Of a stretch of 29,677 nucleotides of DNA, positions 1 through 7,987 are shown piece by piece; the first letter of the stretch is position 1, and each line of letters opens with the position of its first letter. A program made the translations under genes and the position numbers. Location of the stretch: assembly GCA_000434195.1 (NCBI GenBank), contig HF994430.1, positions 1 to 29,677 on the forward strand, written 5' to 3'. The notes below the pieces were generated by a model. It saw nothing but the letters and a program-made list of their open reading frames with translations, ran no database searches and was not told where the DNA came from. Origin of the DNA: Clostridium sp. CAG:780. GTDB taxonomy: Bacteria > Bacillota > Clostridia > TANB77 > CAG-508.

Positions 1-386
1 ACGAATATATAGCCACAGAAAATGGCACATTTGAATTTAAAGTACAAGATATAATAACTGGAAAAACATATACTAAAAAAGTAGAGGTAAGCAATATAGA
101 TACAACTGCAACATATGAGGTATATGATGTAACAGAATCAACAATAGGTTTGAGAAATAAAGAAACTAAGCAACCAACTACTTTTTCAAAAATATATAAT
201 ATATATATGAATGAAATTTTTAATAATGATCATAGAAGAATAGAAACGTCTGACGATGGAACATATAATTATGCAACAGTAGATTATGGGTATATTAGGC
301 TTGCTGAAAAGGGAGAAGTAATATTTCTTGAAAAGGATGGAATTCTATATGCAGCAAAAGTCAAAATTCATATAGATATACATTAA
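1..386 (+). CDS. C-terminal part of a surface protein with an Ig-like module (5' end outside window)
   Basis: The reading frame is open from base 3, with no start codon, so the gene begins upstream of the window. About 127 residues remain. The first 30 (ENGTFEFKVQD, then a TGKTYTKKVEVSNID stretch) resemble the last strands of bacterial Ig-like modules in clostridial surface proteins, where an NG-T-F-F-V-D pattern ends in NID. The rest (DDGTYNYATVDYGYIRLAEKG and beyond) is Tyr/Ile-rich and not recognised. No sortase motif or membrane anchor is visible. The frame stops at a TAA at 384-386, but the -1 frame stays open and protein-like to a TAG at 461-463, so the real C-terminus may have been changed by an indel (see findings). 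The Ig-like assignment is by pattern only. Confidence 0.6.
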   Translation, partial: EYIATENGTFEFKVQDIITGKTYTKKVEVSNIDTTATYEVYDVTESTIGLRNKETKQPTTFSKIYNIYMNEIFNNDHRRIETSDDGTYNYATVDYGYIRLAEKGEVIFLEKDGILYAAKVKIHIDIH

Positions 387-445
387 GCTCAAATAAAGAA
401 AAAATTGATGAATCTAATCAACAACAAAAACCATATATAAATTTA

Positions 446-486
446 CTGAACCCAAAATGTTAGACAAATTAACATTTTGGGTTCAG
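446..486. terminator. Bidirectional terminator between convergent genes
   Basis: A perfect 17-bp inverted repeat, CTGAACCCAAAATGTTA at 446-462, pairs with 470-486 across a 7-base loop. T-rich sequence follows on both strands, so it can end the surface-protein transcript (plus) and dtd (minus). Confidence 0.85.
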
Positions 487-497
487 CTTTATGTGTT

Positions 498-941
498 TTA
501 TTTCTTTGATTCAATTATAATAGTAACAGGACCATCATTTAAAAGAGAAACCTTCATATCTGCTCCAAAAACTCCAGTTTCAACAACAGAAATTTGTTTT
601 TTACATTCCTCTACAAAGTACTCGTATAAAGGAATAGCAACATCTGGCTTAGCAGCTTCTATAAAAGAAGGACGATTTCCCTCTCTACAATTACCATATA
701 GAGTAAACTGCGAAATAACTAAAAGCTCTCCATTAACATCTTTTAAAGATAAATTCATCTTATCATTTTCATCAGAAAAAACTCTCAAGTTTACAACTTT
801 TTTTACTAAATAATCCACATCTTGTTTAGTATCTGTGGAAGCAATTCCTAGCAAAACTAAAAAACCTGTATTTATTTTTCCATTAACATTACCATCAATT
901 TCAACGCTTGCATTTTTAACTCTTTGAATAACAACTCTCAT
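498..941 (-). CDS. dtd: D-aminoacyl-tRNA deacylase
   Basis: This 147-aa cytosolic enzyme hydrolyses D-amino acids (and glycine from tRNA-Ala) mischarged onto tRNA, recycling the tRNA. The protein starts MRVVIQRVKNASVEIDG and carries the two family signatures: SQFTLYG near the middle (the catalytic-site motif) and NDGPVTI near the end, the Gly-Pro motif that gives chirality selection. Length matches the family (about 145-150 aa). The start is the ATG at 941: a strong GAGGAGG lies just upstream, and a longer in-frame start at 992 would add 17 hydrophobic, non-family residues. It is a single-gene unit running away from the tRNA-Ser gene, ending at the shared hairpin at 446-486. In B. subtilis dtd follows relA; here it does not. 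Confidence 0.96.
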   Translation of the reverse strand: MRVVIQRVKNASVEIDGNVNGKINTGFLVLLGIASTDTKQDVDYLVKKVVNLRVFSDENDKMNLSLKDVNGELLVISQFTLYGNCREGNRPSFIEAAKPDVAIPLYEYFVEECKKQISVVETGVFGADMKVSLLNDGPVTIIIESKK

Positions 942-969
942 AATGTCCTCCTCAAATTTGATAATCACA

Positions 970-978
970 ATTATAGCA
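970..978 (-). promoter_or_regulatory. Extended -10 promoter of dtd
   Basis: On the minus strand TGC directly precedes a perfect TATAAT (975 to 970), an extended -10 about 30 bases before the dtd start. No good -35 is seen at the usual distance. Confidence 0.55.
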
Positions 979-1011
979 CAAAGAAAAAGCAAAATCCACT
1001 AAAACATAAAT

Positions 1012-1039
1012 TTGACATTTTCAATTCTTTTGGTATAAT
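1012..1039 (+). promoter_or_regulatory. SigA promoter of tRNA-Ser
   Basis: TTGACA at 1012-1017 and TATAAT at 1034-1039 with a 16-bp spacer and an extended -10 TG at 1031-1032. The position fits a transcript starting near 1046, 13 bases before the mature tRNA. Confidence 0.85.
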
Positions 1040-1058
1040 ATGTGAATAGAATATACAA

Positions 1059-1151
1059 GGAGATGTATCGAAGTGGTCATAACGAGGCTGACTCGAAATC
1101 AGTTAGCCAGTGAAAGCTGGCCCGTGGGTTCGAATCCCACCATCTCCGCCA
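1059..1151 (+). tRNA. tRNA-Ser (anticodon CGA)
   Basis: This is a class II tRNA with encoded CCA. The acceptor arms GGAGATG and CATCTCC pair, with G as discriminator base. The anticodon stem GCTGA/TCAGT encloses the loop CTCGAAA, giving anticodon CGA, which reads UCG. A long variable arm (CCAG...CTGG) is typical of serine tRNAs. The T arm is GTGGG-TTCGAAT-CCCAC. It lies alone behind its own consensus promoter. Confidence 0.97.
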
Positions 1152-1184
1152 AAACAGACGCACAATCTATATAGTGGAGGAAAG

Positions 1185-1958
1185 ATGAATACAAATATGA
1201 AAGATAAAATAAAGATGAGCATAGCCATAGCAGTTTTATCAATAATAATTGGCATAGTATTTATTATAGTTCTACAATATCAAATAGAAGGCGAAAAGAA
1301 CATGCCATACAAGCTTTCAAAAATTACAGTAATAAGCACAGCAGAAGGAGTGCAAAATCAAGAAAACACAGAAGAAACCGCAAAATGGAACTTAAAAATA
1401 AACCAAAACAATGACATATATTTTTTTATAGATGAAAATGGAGAATATGCAAAAAATAAAATAATAGATTCTGTAACAATAAAAAATATACAAGTAACCA
1501 AAAGTCCTGCCAAAGGAACAGTAAAAGCAATAATGCCAAGCAGTACAGAAGGCAGAACATTTACGGAAGACGAATCATATATAATAGAAGACAAATTAGA
1601 ATATGTAGGTGGTAAGGCAAGCAATTTAAAAACATTAGAAATAGGGAACAAAGGTGGCTCTGCTGCGATAAGAATTTCAAATACAGATATTGCAAAACTA
1701 GTGTCAGACACTGATGAAGAGATAGTTCATGATGGAAAGCTAATAACAAAAACAGGTGCAACACTAGAAGAAATAAAATTTAGAGTGTCATTTGATTTAG
1801 TAATAAAAATAGACAAAATAAATTATAAAGCCAAAATTGACCTAGACTTGCCATATGGAGACATCTGCGAAGATGGAAAAGCAAGTTACGAAATAACAGA
1901 TATGAAAGATATTGTGTTTAAACGAGAAAATAATAACATATTCAAGCAAATATCTTGA
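1185..1958 (+). CDS. Membrane-anchored protein of unknown function
   Basis: I do not recognise this 257-aa protein. It has a short charged N-terminus (MNTNMKDKIK), one membrane segment at about residues 11-33 (rich in Ile, Ala and Val), and an extracytoplasmic or soluble domain of about 220 residues. That domain is beta-rich in composition, with repeated short strand-like stretches (IIDSVTIKNIQVTKSPAKGTVKAI; FDLVIKIDKINYKAKIDLDLP) and no Cys pair or catalytic motif. The start is the ATG at 1185, preceded by GGAGG at 1176-1180. Extending upstream would translate the tRNA gene. The stop TGA lies inside the -35 box of the SRP RNA promoter. It could be co-transcribed with tRNA-Ser because no terminator separates them. 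A tail-anchored or pilin-like role is not supported. Confidence 0.8.
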   Translation: MNTNMKDKIKMSIAIAVLSIIIGIVFIIVLQYQIEGEKNMPYKLSKITVISTAEGVQNQENTEETAKWNLKINQNNDIYFFIDENGEYAKNKIIDSVTIKNIQVTKSPAKGTVKAIMPSSTEGRTFTEDESYIIEDKLEYVGGKASNLKTLEIGNKGGSAAIRISNTDIAKLVSDTDEEIVHDGKLITKTGATLEEIKFRVSFDLVIKIDKINYKAKIDLDLPYGDICEDGKASYEITDMKDIVFKRENNNIFKQIS

Positions 1959-1983
1959 TAAAATAATAAAAATAGTATATAAT
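1955..1983 (+). promoter_or_regulatory. SigA promoter of SRP RNA
   Basis: TTGATA at 1955-1960, a 17-bp spacer, and TATAAT at 1978-1983. The -35 contains the stop codon of the gene before it. The predicted start near 1990 coincides with the 5' end of the SRP RNA fold. Confidence 0.85.
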
Positions 1984-1989
1984 GCAAAA

Positions 1990-2129
1990 GGTATGAGATA
2001 TATCTAACTTTTGTATGGAAAGTATCTCGATAGAGAACTGCGAATCTTGTCAGGTCCGGAAGGAAGCAGCAATAAACAGAACTCCTCTATGTGGGATGCT
2101 CTCCATAGAGAAGTTAGAGGCTCATACTT
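1990..2129 (+). ncRNA. ffs: Signal recognition particle RNA (4.5S/scRNA type)
   Basis: The hallmark apical loop GGTCCGGAAGGAAGCAGCA, which binds Ffh and the FtsY pathway, starts at 2055. The rest folds into one long rod: GTATGAG (1991-1997) pairs with CTCATAC (2121-2127), CTAACTT with AAGTTAG, TATGGA with TCCATA, and ATAGAG with CTCTAT. A run of six T at 2128-2133 after the closing helix acts as terminator. At about 140 nt it is too short for a full Bacillus-type Alu domain (about 270 nt) but longer than the E. coli 4.5S RNA. Its position directly before dnaX is the classic Firmicutes order. Confidence 0.95.
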
Positions 2130-2159
2130 TTTTAAAATATAAATAGTGGGGTGAAAAAG

Positions 2160-3779
2160 TTGGAATATACGGCTTTATATAGAAAATTTAGACCACTAAC
2201 TTTTGATGAAATAGTTGGGCAAGAACATATTGTCAGAACATTAAAAAACGAGATTATTAATGGAAGAATTGGGCACGCGTATTTATTTAATGGAGGTAGA
2301 GGAACAGGAAAAACATCTGCTGCTAAAATTTTAGCAAGAGCAGTAAACTGTTTAAATCCTAAAGATGGAGAGCCTTGCAACGAATGTGAAATATGCAAAG
2401 CGGCATTAGATGGTTCATTAACAGATATAGTAGAGATGGATGCTGCATCAAACAATAGCGTAGAAGATGTTAGAGCTATAAGGGATGAAGTAAACTTTTT
2501 ACCAACAGTAGCAAAATATAGAGTATATATCATAGATGAGGTACATATGCTTTCTACAGGAGCTTTTAATGCTTTGCTAAAAACATTGGAAGAGCCACCT
2601 GCACACGTTAAATTCATACTAGCAACAACAGAACCACAAAAGCTACCTGCAACAATACTTTCGAGATGTCAAAGATTTGACTTCAAAAAAATATCAAATG
2701 CAGACATAGAAAAAAGATTAAACTTCGTTTGCAAGGAAAGCAAAATAGATATTACAGACGAAGCAAAACAATTAATAGCTGTGCTTGCAGAAGGTGCAAT
2801 GAGAGATGCTTTAAGTATTTTGGAAAGATGCTTGCAAGAAGAAGGAACAATTACAGATAGCGTAGTTAAAGAATTAGTAGGAATTCCAAAGACAGAGAGT
2901 GTAAATAAAATAGTAAAAAGTATATTAGAAAAAGATACTCAGACAGCACTTCAATCAATAGATGAAATAATAGCAGAAGGAAAAGATATAACAAACTTCC
3001 TATGGGAAATAATAAAATATGTAAAAGATATTTTGGTATATAAAGTAAATAACAAGCTAGAAATATACAATGAAGATGAAAAAGCAAAAATCAAAGAATT
3101 AGCAGATAGCACAGAAAAAGACAGATTAGTATCAATTATCTTTGAATTATCAAACTTAGAAAATGATATAAAATGGTCATCACAGAAGCTAATAATGTTT
3201 CAAGTTGCAATAATAAAACTTTGTAACGAAACATCTACCACACAAGCTACAAGTGGAACACCAACAATAAATTCTAAAGAAATAGAAGATCTACAATATA
3301 AAATGAATAGGCTGGAAAAAGAATTGACATTAATGAAAAATACAAAAACGGTTGTCAACAATTCTGTACAAAATGTGGAAAACAAGACTGCAAATCAGCC
3401 AAAATTAGAATTTAAACCCGAAATAAAGAAGATAGATACAGTTAAGCTAGGTGAACCAGTGGAAAATTGGCCAAAGATAGTAGATCAAATTAAACAAGCA
3501 GGAAAAATTTCGCTTTATACAAATTTATTAAACTCAACAGCCAACAAAATAAATGATATGACTGTTGGAATCAAATTTGAAAGAGGAATAACACCTTTTG
3601 GAAAGACAATACTAGAGCGTCCAGAAAATATGAACGAAATAGTAAGGCAAGTATCAATAGAAATGGCGCAACCAATGAGGGTTGTACTATTAGACAATAA
3701 TGACACAATTGCATCATCATCAGATAAATTTAGTAATATTGCTAAAGACATTGATGCACCAATAAATATAATAGAATAA
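2160..3779 (+). CDS. dnaX: DNA polymerase III subunit gamma/tau
   Basis: This is the clamp-loader AAA+ ATPase subunit that opens and loads the beta clamp and, as tau, ties the polymerase cores to the helicase. From the TTG start (539 aa): the N-terminal YRKFRP-FDEIVGQ box, Walker A GGRGTGKTS at 45-53, the zinc-binding cysteines C64, C73, C76 and C79, Walker B IIDEVHML near 124-130, sensor-1/arginine-finger segment (TTEP to SRCQRF), domain III, then a coiled-coil and linker region from about 370 and a C-terminal polymerase-binding-like domain. I prefer TTG at 2160 because a GGTGA Shine-Dalgarno sits 5 bases upstream; an in-frame GTG at 2151 would add three residues but has no spaced ribosome site. 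No A6G slippery site suggests programmed frameshifting. First gene of dnaX-ybaB-recR. Confidence 0.97.
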   Translation: MEYTALYRKFRPLTFDEIVGQEHIVRTLKNEIINGRIGHAYLFNGGRGTGKTSAAKILARAVNCLNPKDGEPCNECEICKAALDGSLTDIVEMDAASNNSVEDVRAIRDEVNFLPTVAKYRVYIIDEVHMLSTGAFNALLKTLEEPPAHVKFILATTEPQKLPATILSRCQRFDFKKISNADIEKRLNFVCKESKIDITDEAKQLIAVLAEGAMRDALSILERCLQEEGTITDSVVKELVGIPKTESVNKIVKSILEKDTQTALQSIDEIIAEGKDITNFLWEIIKYVKDILVYKVNNKLEIYNEDEKAKIKELADSTEKDRLVSIIFELSNLENDIKWSSQKLIMFQVAIIKLCNETSTTQATSGTPTINSKEIEDLQYKMNRLEKELTLMKNTKTVVNNSVQNVENKTANQPKLEFKPEIKKIDTVKLGEPVENWPKIVDQIKQAGKISLYTNLLNSTANKINDMTVGIKFERGITPFGKTILERPENMNEIVRQVSIEMAQPMRVVLLDNNDTIASSSDKFSNIAKDIDAPINIIE

Positions 3780-3795
3780 CAAGGAGGAATTTTAA

Positions 3796-4140
3796 ATGTC
3801 AAAAAGAGGAGGATTCCCAGGAATGGGTGGGGGATTTGGAGGAATGAATCTAAATCAATTAATGAAAGAAGCTAAAAAAATGCAATCAGATATGGAAAAA
3901 TCACAAGAAGAATTAGCAGAGAAAGAATTTGAAGCTTCAGCAGGTGGAGAGGCTGTAAAGGTAAAAGTTTCAGGAAGAAAAGAAATAAAAGAATTAAAAA
4001 TAAAACCAGAAGTACTTGATCCAGAGGATGTAGAAATGTTAGAAGATTTAATTACAACTTGCGTAAACAACGCATTAAAACAAGTAGATGATGCCCAAGC
4101 AGCATCACTTGGAAAATACAACATACCAGGATTAATGTAG
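3796..4140 (+). CDS. ybaB: YbaB/EbfC family nucleoid-associated protein
   Basis: This 114-aa protein has the family layout: a Gly/Met-rich N-terminus (FPGMGGGFGGM), a long helix (MNLNQLMKEAKKMQSDMEKSQEEL), a beta meander (GEAVKVKVSGRKEIKELKIKPEVL) and a C-terminal helix ending in LGKYNIPGLM. Family members form tweezer-like dimers that bind DNA as nucleoid-associated proteins, and the gene nearly always sits between dnaX and recR, as here (16 bases after dnaX, 12 before recR). AGGAGG precedes the ATG. The exact biological role in Firmicutes is unsettled. Confidence 0.96.
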   Translation: MSKRGGFPGMGGGFGGMNLNQLMKEAKKMQSDMEKSQEELAEKEFEASAGGEAVKVKVSGRKEIKELKIKPEVLDPEDVEMLEDLITTCVNNALKQVDDAQAASLGKYNIPGLM

Positions 4141-4152
4141 TAGGAGCAATAT

Positions 4153-4752
4153 ATGTCATATTATTCACCATCAATAGAAAAATTAATAGAAAGCTTTGAA
4201 AAGTTGCCAAGTATAGGCAATAAAACAGCTGCTAGACTAGCATTCTACATATTAAATGCAAGTGAAGAGGAAACAAACGAATTTATTTCAAACATACAAA
4301 ATGCAAAGAAAAACTTAAAATATTGTTCAAAATGTTACAACATTTCAGACAGTGAAATATGTCCAATATGCAGTAATAAAGCAAGAGACGAATCTGTTAT
4401 ATGTGTTGTAGAAGATGTTAGAGATGTTGTAGCAATGGAAAAAACTCACGAATTTAAAGGAGTGTATCATGTTCTACACGGTTCAATTTCTCCAATGAAT
4501 GGAATTGGACCGGATGATATTAAAATTAAAGAACTACTAGCAAGACTAATGGACGGAAAAGTTAAAGAAGTAATACTTGCAACAAACCCACGAGTAGAGG
4601 GTGAAGCAACGGCAATGTATATTTCAAAATTAGTAAAACCGCTAGGAGTAAAAGTAACAAGAATAGCACACGGAATTCCAGTTGGAGGCGACTTAGAGTA
4701 CACAGATGAAGTAACTCTAAGCAGAGCTCTAGAAGGAAGAGTACAATTATAA
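4153..4752 (+). CDS. recR: Recombination mediator protein RecR
   Basis: RecR (199 aa, normal length) forms a ring-shaped clamp that works with RecO and RecF to load RecA on gapped DNA. Visible parts in order: the helix-hairpin-helix region LPSIGNKTAARLAF (18-31), a four-cysteine zinc finger (C58, C61, C70, C73), and a Toprim domain beginning VICVVEDVRDVVAMEKT and continuing through the GVYHVLHG-ISPMNGIGPDD segment, then the NPRVEGEATAMY and RIAHGIPVGGDLEYTDE motifs near the C-terminus. It is the last gene of the dnaX operon; its stop codon is inside the terminator hairpin. Confidence 0.98.
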   Translation: MSYYSPSIEKLIESFEKLPSIGNKTAARLAFYILNASEEETNEFISNIQNAKKNLKYCSKCYNISDSEICPICSNKARDESVICVVEDVRDVVAMEKTHEFKGVYHVLHGSISPMNGIGPDDIKIKELLARLMDGKVKEVILATNPRVEGEATAMYISKLVKPLGVKVTRIAHGIPVGGDLEYTDEVTLSRALEGRVQL

Positions 4753-4786
4753 TAGCTGATGTAAATTATCTTACATCAGCTATTTT
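4752..4786. terminator. Shared terminator of recR and the convergent glycosyltransferase
   Basis: A perfect 13-bp stem (ATAGCTGATGTAA at 4752-4764 with 4771-4783) and a 6-base loop, followed by a short T run on the plus side. One arm and the loop contain the end of recR and the last codons and stop of the minus-strand gene. Confidence 0.75.
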
Positions 4787-5914
4787 GGTATCTTTAAGAA
4801 TAATGTCGCAAATATCTTTTGTGGAATGCTTTTTCGCCAAAAGCTTGGTGTTAAGCTTCATTTGACGAAGCTTTGACTTATCTGACAACAACTCGGCAAT
4901 AATACTTTCAAAATCGCTATCCTTTTTAAGCCAAATTGCTACACCAGAACTTTCCAAAAACTCAGCATTTTCTTCTTCTTGACCAGGAATAGGATTAATT
5001 AAAACCATTGGTAAAGCTGAAGACAAGCTTTCTGTGGAAGTCAGCCCACCAGGTTTTGTGACAACCAAATCTGAAATACTCATAAGCTCTGGAACCTGAT
5101 TCGTATAAGAAAGAACGGTTACGAAATCTTCTGCATGTTCCTGCTCTACTAAAGAATTAAATTCTTCTCTCATTTTTTCGTTTTTTCCGGAAATGGCTAC
5201 AATTTGATAATTCCCAATATTATGAATAAATGCAGATAAAATCTTTATTGTTACGTCGCGTCCTAATCCAAAAGCTCCACCACCAAAGAACAAAATGACT
5301 TTTTTATCTGGGTCGAGCCCAAAAGAATGCTTAATTTCTTCTTTGTTATAATGTAATAAAAATCTATAAGACAAAGGAATTCCAGTAGCAAAAACTTTGT
5401 CAGCACTAATTCCTGTATTAATTAATTCTTGTCTTAGTTTTTCGTGAGAAACAAAGAAATAATCTACATAGTCAGCTCCAACCAACCATTGCTCATGAGG
5501 GGCAAAATCTGTCAAAATTGTTGCAAGTTTGCAATCAATCAAAGCCTTTCTTTTAAGATAACTTACCATTTGACTAGCAAAAGGATGAGTAGAAATTATA
5601 ATATCTGGTTGATATTCTTTAAGTAATTTCAACAACTTTTTTGCCATTAAATTGTTCGAGGTTGAGCTAATTCTAGCAAGAGGACCTTTACTTGAGTGAT
5701 TATAAAGATCTCCCCAAACCCATGGAAAACGTTTAGCCATCTCTTTATAAGCCGTTGTAGAAATAGCATTTATTGGTTTATTAACATATAACATACAATC
5801 AACTAATTTAGTTTCGCAATCGTGAAAATTTTCGTCAATACATTGTTTTATTGAATTTGCGGCAGATAAATGACCACCACCAAAAGATGCATAAAATAAC
5901 AAAATTTTTTTCAT
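4766..5914 (-). CDS. MGDG synthase/UgtP-type glycosyltransferase (GT28)
   Basis: This 382-aa GT-B glycosyltransferase belongs to the family of plant MGDG synthases and Bacillus UgtP, which transfer glucose or galactose from a UDP-sugar to diacylglycerol at the inner face of the membrane. The N-terminal half has the signature FYASFGGGHLSAA (7-19), then STHPF and LTDFAPHEQWL. The C-terminal half has FFGGGAFGLGRD, the acceptor/donor turn VTKPGGLTSTESL and the sugar-binding NPIPGQEEENAEFL, as in MurG-like enzymes. No membrane segment is present; family members attach peripherally. AAAGGA lies before the ATG at 5914. It is a single-gene unit divergent from sleB. The lipid acceptor and sugar cannot be read from the sequence, so ugtP itself is not assigned. 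Confidence 0.9.
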   Translation of the reverse strand: MKKILLFYASFGGGHLSAANSIKQCIDENFHDCETKLVDCMLYVNKPINAISTTAYKEMAKRFPWVWGDLYNHSSKGPLARISSTSNNLMAKKLLKLLKEYQPDIIISTHPFASQMVSYLKRKALIDCKLATILTDFAPHEQWLVGADYVDYFFVSHEKLRQELINTGISADKVFATGIPLSYRFLLHYNKEEIKHSFGLDPDKKVILFFGGGAFGLGRDVTIKILSAFIHNIGNYQIVAISGKNEKMREEFNSLVEQEHAEDFVTVLSYTNQVPELMSISDLVVTKPGGLTSTESLSSALPMVLINPIPGQEEENAEFLESSGVAIWLKKDSDFESIIAELLSDKSKLRQMKLNTKLLAKKHSTKDICDIILKDTKIADVR

Positions 5915-5986
5915 TTAAAAATTCGTTCCTTTCTAAAAATGTATTAAAAAGATTTTATCATAATATGAAAAAAAATAAAAGCAAAA

Positions 5987-6016
5987 TGAATAAATTTAGA
6001 AAACTTACCAATAATA
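5987..6016 (+). promoter_or_regulatory. Possible forespore (SigG/SigF-like) promoter of sleB
   Basis: TGAATA at 5987-5992, 17 bp, then AATAATA at 6010-6016, which is one base off the SigG -10 consensus CATAATA. B. subtilis sleB is SigG-dependent. In DNA this AT-rich a chance match is possible. Confidence 0.35.
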
Positions 6017-6047
6017 TAAAAAACATGCATTTCGAAAGGAGAACAAA

Positions 6048-6527
6048 ATGAAAAAGATAGCCAAAACGATTCTTTTGATATTTGCAATTTTAGGGATAAT
6101 TTTAATAGGAAAATTAATTTCTGAAAATCTATTTGCAGAAAAATCAGTGGCAGCAAGCGACTCTGGAACAACGTCAGATGTACAATTACTAGCAAGAGCG
6201 ATAAACGGAGAAGCAAGAGGAGAACCATATGAGGGACAAGTAGCAGTTGGAGCGGTAATATTAAACAGAGTAAAAGCTCCTAACTTCCCGAATACAATAT
6301 CAGGAGTAATATATCAGCCAGGAGCATTTACAGCAGTATCTGATGGACAGATAAATGTAGCACTAGAAGATGAGTCGACAGTGGTAAAAGCAGCGCGAGA
6401 TGCACTAAACGGTTGGGACCCCACAGGAGGAGCGATATATTACTTTAATCCGGACACAGCAACAAACAAGTGGATTTGGTCAAGACCACACATCAAAACA
6501 ATAGGGAAACACAGATTTTGTAAATAA
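6048..6527 (+). CDS. sleB: Spore cortex-lytic enzyme SleB (catalytic domain only)
   Basis: SleB is a lytic transglycosylase that degrades spore cortex peptidoglycan during germination. The 159-aa product has an N-terminal signal peptide or anchor (KIAKTILLIFAILGIILIG, about 4-24) and then one Hydrolase_2 (SleB/CwlJ) domain from about 44 to 159, beginning VQLLARAINGEARGEPYEGQ; E55 in INGEARGE corresponds to the catalytic glutamate. The end (GGAIYYFNPDTATNKWIWSR) is also typical. It lacks the N-terminal peptidoglycan-binding domain that Bacillus SleB (about 300 aa) has, so by length it is closer to CwlJ, but the secretion signal and the ypeB gene that follows argue for SleB. AAAGGAG precedes the ATG. 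The stop overlaps an ATG in the next frame, so ypeB is translationally close. Confidence 0.92.
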   Translation: MKKIAKTILLIFAILGIILIGKLISENLFAEKSVAASDSGTTSDVQLLARAINGEARGEPYEGQVAVGAVILNRVKAPNFPNTISGVIYQPGAFTAVSDGQINVALEDESTVVKAARDALNGWDPTGGAIYYFNPDTATNKWIWSRPHIKTIGKHRFCK

Positions 6528-6541
6528 TGGAGGGATTTATT

Positions 6542-7912
6542 TTGAAAGACAATAAAAAATCAATAATAATAATTGCAATAATATTAGCAGTTGCAATTAT
6601 AGGGGCAATAGGGTACTATGCATACCAACAAAATCGTAAATACATGATAGCGGCAGAAAATAATTATAACATGTCATTTTTTGAGCTAGTTGATTATGTG
6701 CAAAATGTTGAAACATACTTAGCAAAAGCACTAATATCAACAACTCCGGAGCATGGAGCAGAGACACTAACAAACGTATGGAGAGAAGCGGGAATTGCAC
6801 AAACTTATCTGTCACAATTACCAATAAGCAGTAACGAACTCGAAAAAACATCAAAATTTTTAAACCAAGTAAGCGATTACAGCTACGCGTTGTCTAGAAA
6901 AAATATAAAGGGAGAGAACCTAACACAAGAAGATTTTGACAACATAAAGGAATTACACACATATAGTGTAGAATTAGAAAATTCATTAAATCAGCTATCA
7001 GCAGACTTGAATGAGGGAAGAATAAAATGGGGAGAACTAACTAGAAAAGGTAACAATGTATTTGCAACACAAGTTACAAACATCTCACAAGACAGCTTTT
7101 CAAGCCTTGAAGAAAATTTCCACGAGTATTCGGGACTTATATATGATGGAGCATTTTCGGAACACATGACATCAGTAGAAAAGAAAGGACTAACAGGGGA
7201 TGATATTGACGAAGAAAAGGCTAAGAATATAGTAAAAGAATTTTACGGAGAAGACAAGATAGAAAACATTAACTCAAATGGATATTCGGAGAATGCAGAA
7301 ATACCATCATTTGACTTCTCGGTGAAAATGAAAGAGTCAGACATCACGGCAACAATATCAATAGCAAAAAAGGGTGGACATGTAATATTCGCAAACTATA
7401 ACAAAACTGTAAATGCAGAGACGATATCACAAGAAAAAGCAGACGAAATAGGAAAACAATTCTTAGATGCGCATGGCTACAAAGATATGAAAGAAACTTA
7501 TTATCTAAAACAAAATGGAGTTGTTACAATTAACTACGCATATTCTCAAACAGCTCAAAATGGCGAAAAAGTAGTAATATATCCAGACTTAATAAAATTA
7601 AAAGTAGCGTTAGATGATGGAAGCGTGCTTGGAATAGAAACAACAGGATATCTAAACTCTCATCATACAAGAGACATAGCAACAAACTTAATTACAAAAG
7701 AAGAAGCAAAAAAAGTCTTAAACAAACAATTAGAAATACAAAGTGAAAATTTGGCAATAATTCCAACAAAATGGAAAACAGAAATATTATGTTGGGAATT
7801 CAAAGGAAAAGTAGAAGATAATGAATTCTTAGTTTATATAAATGCTCAAACAGGAAAAGAAGAAGACATTTTAGTAATTGTAAATACTCCAGATGGAACA
7901 TTAACACATTAA
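6542..7912 (+). CDS. ypeB: Germination protein YpeB
   Basis: YpeB is the partner required for SleB stability and localisation in the spore; each protein needs the other. The 456-aa product starts with a lysine-rich tip and one membrane segment (SIIIIAIILAVAIIGAIGYYAY, about 7-28), followed by an alpha-helical N-terminal domain (LVDYVQNVETYLAKALI and on) and C-terminal PepSY-type repeats from about 215 (the segments beginning EEKAKNIVKEFYG, QEKADEIGKQFLDAHGY and KEEAKKVLNKQL). I chose TTG at 6542 because GGAGGG at 6529-6534 is spaced 7 bases from it; an in-frame ATG at 6527 would put that ribosome site inside the gene. The start lies 14 bases after sleB, so the pair is one operon. Confidence 0.95.
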   Translation: MKDNKKSIIIIAIILAVAIIGAIGYYAYQQNRKYMIAAENNYNMSFFELVDYVQNVETYLAKALISTTPEHGAETLTNVWREAGIAQTYLSQLPISSNELEKTSKFLNQVSDYSYALSRKNIKGENLTQEDFDNIKELHTYSVELENSLNQLSADLNEGRIKWGELTRKGNNVFATQVTNISQDSFSSLEENFHEYSGLIYDGAFSEHMTSVEKKGLTGDDIDEEKAKNIVKEFYGEDKIENINSNGYSENAEIPSFDFSVKMKESDITATISIAKKGGHVIFANYNKTVNAETISQEKADEIGKQFLDAHGYKDMKETYYLKQNGVVTINYAYSQTAQNGEKVVIYPDLIKLKVALDDGSVLGIETTGYLNSHHTRDIATNLITKEEAKKVLNKQLEIQSENLAIIPTKWKTEILCWEFKGKVEDNEFLVYINAQTGKEEDILVIVNTPDGTLTH

Positions 7913-7987
7913 TGCAATAAACTTCTAGAATTAAAAAATAAAAAAAGCAAAAAATAATAACAATTAAATTTATAGGAGGACAGAAAA

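Noticed and set aside
1110..1184. N-terminal extension MKAGPWVRIPPSPP before the 257-aa protein
   Set aside because: It is a translation of the tRNA-Ser gene; the ATG at 1185 has a good ribosome site.
2660..3360. Programmed frameshift site in dnaX for a short gamma product
   Set aside because: A runs occur, but none has the slippery heptamer plus stop and hairpin layout at the expected position.
5851..6051. Small plus-strand reading frame between the glycosyltransferase and sleB
   Set aside because: It overlaps the start of the minus-strand gene, has a low-complexity Lys-rich product and no ribosome site.
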